Source: CS3-C152 sp964347025 (lineage in GTDB: Archaea; Aenigmatarchaeota; Aenigmatarchaeia; QMZP01; QMZT01). From it: a DNA stretch of 31,655 bases. The notes under the pieces are model-generated. The model was given only the letters and a program-made list of their open reading frames with translations, did not search any database and had not been told where the DNA came from. Positions 1 to 5,296 of the stretch are shown here, piece after piece. Position 1 is the stretch's first letter, and every line of letters starts with the position of its first letter. Both the position numbers and the translations under genes were made by a program. The stretch covers positions 1 through 31,655 of the forward strand of contig CAYFWU010000011.1 of NCBI GenBank assembly GCA_964347025.1. Reading direction: 5' to 3'.

Positions 1-540
1 TACAGTCAGGATAGATAACACTCTATAGTAGAACCTGATTGGCTGTTGAGCTACGCTAGCGTAGCGATGATAACACATCGGGAAGCGAAAGGTCAAATCG
101 ACCGCGTTCGTTGCTTCTCCGCCGTCGGCTCGGCTCTTCCTGGACGTGCAGCAGCGTCCAAGGGTGGGGGTGTTCACCCATCAAAGAGCCACGTTAGCTG
201 GGTTAAGTACGGTGCGAGCCAGTACGGTCTATATCTACTGAAGGTGTGGGTTACCTGAGGGGAAAATGCAGCTAGTACGAAAGGAACACTGCGTTGTGGC
301 CTCTGGTGTACCGGTTGCGCATACATCGCCGGGTAGCTACGCCATGGAGGATAAAGGCTGAAAGCATCTAAGCCTGAAGCCTCTCCTGAAAATAGGTAAC
401 CATTCGCCAAACTGATACGCGAGTATCGGTGCGGCGAGGAAGGTCTTGTAGACGACAAGGTTGATGGAAACGGGGTGTAAGTACCAAGCTTCGGCGAGGT
501 ATTCAGCCCACGTTACCCAATCCCCTGACAGATCCTAGTT
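1..540 (+). rRNA. 23S ribosomal RNA, 3' part (domains V-VI)
   Basis: The gene enters from the left edge. Seen: the GTCGGCTC block at 124-131, an A-loop-like hairpin GGTGTTCACC near 169-178, AGCTGGGTTAAG near 197-208, the sarcin-ricin loop AGTACGAAAGGA at 274-285, CTCTGGTGTACC near 301-312, GGGTAGCTA near 331-339, and GCTGAAAGCATCTAAGCC near 357-374. These occur in the order and spacing of a 23S 3' half. The 3' end is approximate and is followed by a T-rich stretch near 565-572. Several positions that are nearly invariant in other organisms differ here (see findings). Compensated helix changes, such as the GTAC/GTAC pair near 208-227, argue against sequencing error. No 5S gene follows. Confidence 0.93.
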
Positions 541-619
541 AAAAGGACAACTCGCCAATACACTTCTTTTTATAAGAAATAGATATTGTTAGCTTTAGCT
601 GTACTAAACGAAACCCCAT

Positions 620-937
620 TTATTTCTTCTTCTTTTTTGCGGGCTTTTTCGCTTTTGTGACTTTCTTTTTGGTGGCTCCCGCCTTCTCAAGAAGACCAAA
701 CTTTTCAAGTTTCTGGGTTATGTCCAGGACAGCCTTCTCGATCTCTTCTTTCGGGGCCTTCTTGCCAATTTTTGAATAGAAATCCTCAACTATCTCTTTG
801 ACTTCATGTTTCCCATCACACATGGTCCATACGAGCACGACAACCTCGTCAACCCTGTAAGCCCTTTTATTTTCGTCTACAAGAAGAAGAAATCCTTCCT
901 TTGATCTGGCAATACTGCCCTTTTTCTTAAGTTTTAT
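620..937 (-). CDS. PqqD-like small protein with Lys-rich tail, apparent ATA start
   Basis: The protein has 105 residues if started at the ATA codon at 935-937. The reading frame holds a PqqD-like core: a strand region (GFLLLVDENKRAYRVDEVV), then LVWTMCDGKHEVKEIVEDF and a C-terminal helix ending KFGLLEK, followed by a basic tail ending KKKKK. PqqD-fold proteins often act as peptide- or partner-recognition domains for radical SAM enzymes; here the partner is unknown. The only standard in-frame start is GTG at 836-838, which would cut off the first strands. Upstream of the ATA lies a Shine-Dalgarno-like GGGGGTG 5 nt away and a TATA box that fits transcription starting near 955. The frame is closed by a stop upstream, so a longer form is not possible. 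Function is unassigned beyond the fold. Confidence 0.6.
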   Translation of the reverse strand: MKLKKKGSIARSKEGFLLLVDENKRAYRVDEVVVLVWTMCDGKHEVKEIVEDFYSKIGKKAPKEEIEKAVLDITQKLEKFGLLEKAGATKKKVTKAKKPAKKKKK

Positions 938-942
938 ATTTA

Positions 943-985
943 CACCCCCATCTACTTGAAACTAAGTTGGAAGTTGTATATATAT
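943..985 (-). promoter_or_regulatory. TATA box and Shine-Dalgarno of the PqqD-like gene
   Basis: On the minus strand a TATA-like run (CATATATATA, about 977-985) lies roughly 25-30 nt upstream of a possible transcript start near 955. GGGGGTG (943-949) lies 5 nt before the ATA codon at 937. This spacing supports initiation at or near the ATA rather than at the GTG about 100 nt further in. Confidence 0.5.
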
Positions 986-1079
986 GTCCAGTATTAAAAA
1001 TCCCTTGGCACCTATATTTCCAAAAATCTATGTTCCCCCACAGAAATGCTTAAAAAACCTATTTCTAATCTTTAATTGA

Positions 1080-1190
1080 AAGTTCCAAGATCTGGCCAAA
1101 AGGTAAGGCTGATAAGCCCCAAGAATCAGGGCCAGTAAAACTCTGTTAAGTCCTGGTCAAAGGATCTTGGTGCTTGTTTTTATTTTTTAA
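1080..1190 (+). ncRNA. candidate small structured RNA of unknown family
   Basis: A perfect 8-bp closing helix pairs CCAAGATC (1085-1092) with GATCTTGG (1163-1170). Inside it, GGCTGATAAGCC can form a small stem, and GGCCAG near 1130-1135 can pair with CTGGTC near 1153-1158. A TATA-like TTAAAAAA (1050-1057) lies about 25 nt upstream, and a T-rich run (1176-1188) follows, as expected for an independent transcript ending just before the EamA gene. It is not a recognisable tRNA, has no convincing H/ACA or C/D boxes and is too short for SRP RNA. It could instead be a leader regulating the transporter gene 23 nt downstream. Confidence 0.42.
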
Positions 1191-1212
1191 CCATCTAGAT
1201 GAAAATATATAG

Positions 1213-2112
1213 ATGAGCTGGATATATTTCGTCATTCTTGCGACGTTCTTGTGGAGCATTACGAACGTGATGGACAAGTATCTTGTAGATAAGAGGGTCA
1301 AAAGTCCACTGATACTGCTTATCTTTTTCAGAATAGCTTCTCTAATTCCCATAATTATTTTGATCCTTATTTTAAACATAGGAATCCCGAGCCTCGATCT
1401 CTTTTTTCTAATATTCGTGAGTGCAATATTGATGATTCTGGCCATAATAACCTATTACAAAGCCGTGGAGGTAGAGGAGATATCAGTATCCATTCCGCTT
1501 TTCCAGTTCATTCCGATATTCACGTTGTTCATTGCATTTTTTACATTGGGGGAGAGACTGACTTCGCTGGATTATCTGGGTTTCCTGATACTCATTTTCG
1601 GAGGTTTTGTGATATCAATGAAAAGGGCTCCCGGTTTGTTCAGAATTGGGAGAGTCTTCTGGTTTGTAATGCTTGCCAGCCTGCTGTTTTCGGCATCTTA
1701 TGTAATCACAAAATTCGTTCTGGACTATGTTAATTACTGGGATACCTTCATGTGGATATGGATCTTTGGGATATTTGCAACGTTGTCGATGTTATTTTCA
1801 GGAAAAATCAGGAGCAGGTTCAGACATTATTATAACAAGATCAACAGGAGGGACTGGACTATTATTTCTACCAATATAATAATTTCCATTATCGCCTCCG
1901 CAAGCTATTATTTCGCAGTAAAATTAGGTCCGATTTCCCTTGTCCAGGCATCCGAGAACGTCCAGATGATTTTCGTCTTTTTCCTTGCCTTACTGTTCAC
2001 AAGGTTCTATCCTCATATAATGAAAGAGAGATTCGATACCAGTTCGCTAATTCAAAAAATCCTGGGCATGATTTTGATAATAATAGGCGTTCTTTTGACC
2101 CAATTCTTCTAA
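1213..2112 (+). CDS. EamA/DMT-family membrane transporter
   Basis: The 299-residue protein is strongly hydrophobic, with about ten predicted membrane helices arranged as two five-helix halves. That is the usual size and layout of drug/metabolite transporter (EamA) proteins. The first half begins WIYFVILATFLWSITNVMDK; the second begins VFWFVMLASLLFSASYVITK. Each contains the family's typical aromatic/small-residue helix start and a second helix ending in a positively charged residue. The substrate cannot be inferred. It lies between the candidate small RNA and RNase P RNA, so the RNA could be its leader. The ATG at 1213 is used because it begins directly at the first membrane helix. Confidence 0.85.
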   Translation: MSWIYFVILATFLWSITNVMDKYLVDKRVKSPLILLIFFRIASLIPIIILILILNIGIPSLDLFFLIFVSAILMILAIITYYKAVEVEEISVSIPLFQFIPIFTLFIAFFTLGERLTSLDYLGFLILIFGGFVISMKRAPGLFRIGRVFWFVMLASLLFSASYVITKFVLDYVNYWDTFMWIWIFGIFATLSMLFSGKIRSRFRHYYNKINRRDWTIISTNIIISIIASASYYFAVKLGPISLVQASENVQMIFVFFLALLFTRFYPHIMKERFDTSSLIQKILGMILIIIGVLLTQFF

Positions 2113-2147
2113 AATTAACCTTTTTAAACCCAAAAACAAAGAAAACT

Positions 2148-2450
2148 TGTTGAGCTGGGCAGATAGCTTGCCCTGAGGCGACTCGGGGAGGTAAGTTCCA
2201 TACATCCGGCCAGATCATGGCAAATGCGTTGTCGAGAGGCGATGTCCGAGAGGATATGCACGAACGCAGAAATAAACCTTCGCTCTGGAGCGATGATTCC
2301 GAAGGATGAACGTGGAAGGAGCGAAAGGGTGAAATAGTTTGTGCCGCACGGATGAAAGCGCGTAGGCGTGAGTCAGAAAAATGCTATCACCCTGTTCGGG
2401 AGTCAAATCCCGCGGGATGACAGAAAATGGGCTACGCCCAGCACAACATT
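2148..2450 (+). ncRNA. rnpB: RNase P RNA (archaeal type)
   Basis: This RNA is the catalytic component that removes 5' leaders from pre-tRNAs. The ends form the P1 helix: TGTTG-A-GCTGGGC (2148-2160) pairs with GCCCAGC-A-CAACA (2436-2448), giving 12 bp around one A-A mismatch. Inside are a CR-I-like GGGGAGGTAAGTTCC near 2187-2201, a CR-II/III-like segment with GAAAGGGTGAAATAG near 2322-2337, a CR-IV-like AGAAAAATGC near 2375-2384 and the CR-V ACAGAAAA near 2420-2427. Length (about 300 nt) fits the family. A TATA-like TTTTTAAA at 2121-2128 is 25 nt upstream of the 5' end. Open reading frames crossing this stretch are chance. The CR-I sequence departs from the usual GAGGAAAGTCC form. Confidence 0.9.
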
Positions 2451-2475
2451 TTAATCTTTTTCTCAAATCTTTAGT

Positions 2476-3729
2476 ATGGATTTGCAATTCGGAAGTTTCA
2501 ATCTTGAGCTGGAGGAGTTCGAGTTCAGGAAGACCAGAACCTTTGTCAGAGGCTGGAATGCGACCTTTGGGGGGTCTGTTGCATCTTCCCCGAAGATCGC
2601 TGACGGGATTCTTTACTTTGGTTCAATGGATCAGAATGTTTACGCTGTGAACCCGAAGACGGGGAAGGAGACGTGGAGAACCAAGCTGGGTGGCATAATA
2701 ATATTCTGTAATCCCGTTTTCTGGAAAGATCTTTTGATGATCGGGACGCTCGACCAAAAATTCTACGCCATGAACAAGAGAACGGGCAAAATAGCCTGGG
2801 TCTTCGAGACAGGCGATAAGATAGGCATGCAGGGAAATGTTGACGGCAGAATCGTATATTTCGGATCAAAGGACGGTTTCATCTATGCCTTGGATGTTTC
2901 TAACGGCAAGGAGATATGGAGGTTCAAGACAGGCGGCCCCATAGCAACACCAGTCACCATACTTGGAAACAGGCTTTTCTTCGGTTCTTACGATAATTAC
3001 ATTTACTGCGTTGACAAAAAATCAGCAGAGGTTATATGGAGGTTCAGGACAGGGGATGAAATACTGACAGATAATCCCTACCAGATTCACGGGAAAACCA
3101 TTTATGTGGCTTCCTTTGATTCCAACATTTATGCAATTAACATAGAAACGGGAAAGGAGGTCTGGAGGTTCAGGACCGGTAAATACGGAAATTCAGGCGC
3201 GCCTTTCTTTCACGAAGGAAGAATATATTCAGGCTGCAGGGACGGGACAGTCTACTGCCTTGATGCGAAAAAGGGGAAGGAGATATGGCGTTTCGAGACA
3301 GGGAGCATAGTCGTGCAGGTGGTGGTTCGTAACCAAAGAATTTATTTCGGGAACGAGGATGGAGATTTCTATTGTTTGGATCTAAAGGGGAAAGAAATCT
3401 GGAGAATTCGGACATCCGGAGGCAACTACACAGAACCGCTCTACGTGGATGGGAAGATCTATTTCGGATCAATGGACTGCCATTTGTATTGCGTGGATTC
3501 CGAAAGCGGCGAGGAGGTCTGGAGATTCGGAACTTCCACCTTGGTAAAATCTGACATAGGTAAGCCATACGACATGTTCGAGGTTGTGATAAAAAAGGAA
3601 AGGGCAGAGGAAGAAATCGAGGAGGAAGAGAAATACGAAGTCAATGTGTTCGGAGGCCTCAGAGACGAGTATGATACAAAGAACGAATATCAGGTTAAAG
3701 TAGAATACCAACAGAAGATGAAGTATTAA
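2476..3729 (+). CDS. PQQ-type (BamB-like) eight-repeat beta-propeller protein
   Basis: The 417-residue protein contains eight repeats of a recognisable pattern, a strand ending in YFGS.D..YA.D followed by .GKE.WRF.TG. Examples are NVYAVNPKTGKETWR, FIYALDVSNGKEIWRF, NIYAINIETGKEVWRF and HLYCVDSESGEEVWRF. Eight PQQ-type tryptophan-docking repeats are expected to form one closed propeller. No signal peptide or membrane segment is visible, so it is probably cytoplasmic. There is no evidence that it binds PQQ; such repeats usually serve as binding platforms in archaea. The last ~50 residues are a charged, Glu-rich, non-propeller tail. The ATG at 2476 lies about 25 nt after a weak TATA-like ATTTTAAT (2447-2454), so it may be leaderless. 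Confidence 0.88.
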   Translation: MDLQFGSFNLELEEFEFRKTRTFVRGWNATFGGSVASSPKIADGILYFGSMDQNVYAVNPKTGKETWRTKLGGIIIFCNPVFWKDLLMIGTLDQKFYAMNKRTGKIAWVFETGDKIGMQGNVDGRIVYFGSKDGFIYALDVSNGKEIWRFKTGGPIATPVTILGNRLFFGSYDNYIYCVDKKSAEVIWRFRTGDEILTDNPYQIHGKTIYVASFDSNIYAINIETGKEVWRFRTGKYGNSGAPFFHEGRIYSGCRDGTVYCLDAKKGKEIWRFETGSIVVQVVVRNQRIYFGNEDGDFYCLDLKGKEIWRIRTSGGNYTEPLYVDGKIYFGSMDCHLYCVDSESGEEVWRFGTSTLVKSDIGKPYDMFEVVIKKERAEEEIEEEEKYEVNVFGGLRDEYDTKNEYQVKVEYQQKMKY

Positions 3730-3766
3730 TTATTTAAAATCATAACTAGAATTATAATGTGATAGC

Positions 3767-3922
3767 ATGAAAAAACCAAAGGCAATGATGCCGCAGTCAA
3801 CCGCTGGATTAATCCGTTACTTCGAGGAATCGGAGGAACAGATAAAGTTAAAACCAGAACATGTAATAGGGATCGCGATATTCATAATAATACTGGAAAT
3901 TCTTTTGAAGTTCATGCTGTAA
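3767..3922 (+). CDS. secG: Sec61-beta subunit of the protein translocase (51 aa)
   Basis: This short gene encodes MKKPKAMMPQSTAGLIRYFE followed by IKLKPEHVIGIAI and a single hydrophobic helix to the C terminus. The STAGLIRYFEE and KLKPEHV motifs are diagnostic of archaeal Sec61-beta, the non-essential small tail-anchored subunit of the SecYE channel. Length is normal (50-60 residues). A TATA-like TTATTTAAAA at 3729-3738 lies about 30 nt upstream. It stands alone; secY and secE are not in the window. Confidence 0.93.
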   Translation: MKKPKAMMPQSTAGLIRYFEESEEQIKLKPEHVIGIAIFIIILEILLKFML

Positions 3923-4007
3923 TTCTCGTTTATGGAACAAAGTAGGTTTAAATTATTGGATTAACTTTCAATATTCCTTTAAATCCTTTTACAAACAAAT
4001 TTATAAT

Positions 4008-4661
4008 ATGGGGTTGGAGTTAGTCAAAAAAATTAACAGCAGAATTACCATGATCAGATTGTCTGATCTGGACTCAAACATCTACCTTCTTAACGGAGAC
4101 ACGATAATTGATTCCGGGACCGGATCCAACTTCGTCCGCCTTTATGAGATATTCAAGAAACTTAAGCTAGATTTCGATAACATAAAGAACATCGTGAACA
4201 CCCACATGCACTGGGATCATATAGGAGGCAACGGCTTCTTCAAGAATGCGAAGGTCCACATACACGAGGGTGACGCTGGCGTGCTTGAGAAGGGGGACGG
4301 AGAGATGAGCAATGCCCTCTATTTCAATGGAAACATGCGTCCTATGAAGGTGGAAAGGAAGCTGAAGGAAGGGGATGAAGCGTTCGGATTCAATATTTTG
4401 CACACACCCGGACACACCCCGGGTTCGATCTGCCTGTTCGATAAAAAAGACAAGATCATGATATCCGGAGACACGATTTTTTCCGATGGCGTGGGGAGGA
4501 CCGATCTTCCCGGAGGCAGTGAGGAAGATCTTGAAAAATCAATAGAAAAGCTAGCGACGCTGGATGTTGAAATGATACTGCCTGGTCATGGTGAACCTGT
4601 TCTAAAGAGCGGGAAGAAAGCAATAAAAAACATTATTAGTTCTGTTGCTGAGGAATTATGA
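4008..4661 (+). CDS. metallo-beta-lactamase-fold hydrolase (glyoxalase II-like)
   Basis: The 217-residue protein has the metal-binding signature THMHWDH (HxHxDH, about residues 66-72), HTPGHTPGS around residue 140, SGDTIF (second-metal aspartate) and a late LPGHGE. These are the five MBL motifs that bind two metal ions, in the order seen in glyoxalase II-type and other small thiolester or phosphodiester hydrolases. The exact substrate is not identifiable. It is a single-domain enzyme without the rubredoxin/flavodoxin or beta-CASP extensions. A TATA-like TTTAAATCC near 3979-3987 is about 25 nt before the ATG, consistent with a leaderless mRNA. Confidence 0.88.
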   Translation: MGLELVKKINSRITMIRLSDLDSNIYLLNGDTIIDSGTGSNFVRLYEIFKKLKLDFDNIKNIVNTHMHWDHIGGNGFFKNAKVHIHEGDAGVLEKGDGEMSNALYFNGNMRPMKVERKLKEGDEAFGFNILHTPGHTPGSICLFDKKDKIMISGDTIFSDGVGRTDLPGGSEEDLEKSIEKLATLDVEMILPGHGEPVLKSGKKAIKNIISSVAEEL

Positions 4662-4662
4662 A

Positions 4663-4673
4663 CATATTTAAAT
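4663..4673 (+). promoter_or_regulatory. TATA box of the tRNA-Lys gene
   Basis: CATATTTAAAT begins just after the upstream stop codon and is centred about 33 nt before the mature 5' end at 4701. It predicts a primary transcript with only a very short leader. Confidence 0.6.
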
Positions 4674-4737
4674 TAGAATGGATTATTAATTTTCAATTAT
4701 GGGCCCGTAGCTCAGTTGGTAGAGCACCAGACTCTTA

Positions 4738-4774
4738 AGAACGAATGACGTTCGCTAGCGAACGTCGCTCGAAA
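4738..4774 (+). repeat. copy of the T-loop intron element inside the anticodon intron
   Basis: Aligned without gaps to the element in tRNA-Asn (31558-31594, opposite strand), 32 of 37 positions are identical, including the whole left arm and loop of the hairpin. The core here is the perfect 20-nt palindrome GACGTTCGCTAGCGAACGTC (4747-4766). The one difference inside the core, G to A, turns a wobble pair into a Watson-Crick pair. Confidence 0.85.
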
Positions 4775-4813
4775 CCAGATATTATGAAGGCTAAGGCCTT
4801 GTGATTGTGAGAT
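4738..4813 (+). other. anticodon-loop intron of tRNA-Lys (position 37/38, 76 nt)
   Basis: It sits at the canonical site. In the BHB, the 5' bulge is T4736-A4737|A4738 and the 3' bulge A4812-T4813|A4814, cut after the second base of each. CTC (4732-4734) pairs with GAG (4809-4811), with a T-T mismatch at the fourth pair. It contains two hairpins: the perfect palindrome at 4747-4766 and AAGGC/GCCTT near 4788-4801. Its first 37 nt (4738-4774) match the T-loop intron family. A competing 8-bp pairing, CCAGATAT (4775-4782) with ATATCTGG (4812-4819), would sequester the 3' anticodon stem. Confidence 0.85.
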
Positions 4814-4835
4814 ATCTGGGTGTCGCGGGTTCGAA

Positions 4836-4874
4836 GAGCGTTTGACGCAGGTTTAACCTGCGTCTATTCGAAAT
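4836..4874 (+). other. T-loop intron of tRNA-Lys (position 59/60, 39 nt)
   Basis: The exon TTCG (4830-4833) pairs perfectly with CGAA (4869-4872) in the intron. The 5' bulge is A4834-A4835|G4836 and the 3' bulge A4873-T4874|T4875. Cutting after the second base of each restores the loop TTCGAAT. The intron begins GAGCGTTT and has an 8-bp hairpin GACGCAGG/CCTGCGTC (4844-4851 with 4857-4864). The hairpin differs from the one in the other copies but keeps its GACG/CGTC base. Confidence 0.9.
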
Positions 4875-4967
4875 TCCCGTCGGGCCCATTTAAACATAAG
4901 AAAAGGTCTTTTTTCACCAAATTGACCGAAAACTTTAAATATTTGAGTAAAGTATTTAACTTAACTA

Positions 4968-5026
4968 GAATATATTTTAAATTACCGGAAATCTGTTAAC
5001 TCCGATCGGCTGTTTAGCCAGGAGAG
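4968..5026 (+). promoter_or_regulatory. promoter and Shine-Dalgarno of rpoH and the polymerase cluster
   Basis: TATATTTTAAA at 4971-4981 predicts transcription from about 5003. GGAGAG (5021-5026) is 8 nt before the GTG start at 5035. A second TATA-like site, CTTTAAATAT, lies at 4933-4942. Confidence 0.5.
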
Positions 5027-5034
5027 TTAAAAGG

Positions 5035-5277
5035 GTGGTCAGATCGATCAGTATACTTGAACACGATTTGGTTCCAAAATTCAAAATTCTTTCGAAAGAA
5101 GAAAAGAAACAGATTTTGGAAAGGTTTAAAACAACAGAACAAAAGCTTCCGAAAGTTTTGGAATCCGATCCCGTCGTGAAAAAGTTGAATGCAAAAACAG
5201 GAGACGTACTAGAGATAGCACGATCTTCAGATGTAAGTGGTCAGGCTCTTTATTACAGAATTGTTGAAAGAGAGTGA
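5035..5277 (+). CDS. rpoH: RNA polymerase subunit H (Rpb5 homologue)
   Basis: The 80-residue protein matches the C-terminal globular domain that is the whole of archaeal RpoH. It has the diagnostic ILEHDLVPKFKILSKEE near the start, then a helix and a final region ending VLEIARSSDVSGQALYYRIV. RpoH binds the jaw of the polymerase near downstream DNA. It is the first gene of the polymerase cluster, 19 nt before rpoB2, the usual archaeal order. The start is GTG at 5035, chosen because GGAGAG lies 8 nt upstream. Confidence 0.95.
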   Translation: MVRSISILEHDLVPKFKILSKEEKKQILERFKTTEQKLPKVLESDPVVKKLNAKTGDVLEIARSSDVSGQALYYRIVERE

Positions 5278-5296
5278 ATTTTTTGGAGTAATGTAG

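Larger units (their letters stand above)
4701..4888 (+). tRNA. tRNA-Lys (anticodon CTT) with two introns
   Basis: The acceptor GGGCCCG (4701-4707) pairs with CGGGCCC (4881-4887) and the discriminator is A4888; CCA is not encoded. The D arm is GCTC...GAGC (4710-4725). The anticodon stem is CCAGA (4727-4731) with TCTGG (4815-4819); the loop C-T-CTT-A|A is interrupted after A37. The variable loop is GTGTC. The T stem is GCGGG (4825-4829) with CCCGT (4876-4880), and the T-loop TTCGAA|T is interrupted after nucleotide 59. The mature RNA is 73 nt after removal of 76-nt and 39-nt introns. RNase P RNA is encoded 2.3 kb upstream; the splicing endonuclease is outside the window. Confidence 0.95.

Noticed and set aside
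50..127. An intron in 23S rRNA at the peptidyl-transferase centre
   Set aside because: The palindrome suggested one, but the spacing between GATAACA, ATCGAC and GTCGGCTC is that of uninterrupted rRNA and no BHB is evident.
46..458. Open reading frames on both strands over the first 460 bases
   Set aside because: They lie inside 23S rRNA and have no ribosome binding sites or recognisable protein motifs.
1080..1180. A tRNA or tRNA-like gene
   Set aside because: The closing helix and a TCCT/AGGA stem mimic acceptor and T arms, but there is no D arm, no clean anticodon loop and no TTC loop.
1997..2487. Three overlapping open reading frames on both strands
   Set aside because: They cross the RNase P RNA gene, whose P1 helix and conserved boxes explain the sequence.
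4775..4819. The 8-bp CCAGATAT/ATATCTGG pairing as the real anticodon stem
   Set aside because: The segment lies in the intron, and the canonical stem CCAGA/TCTGG with a CTT anticodon gives a normal tRNA-Lys.
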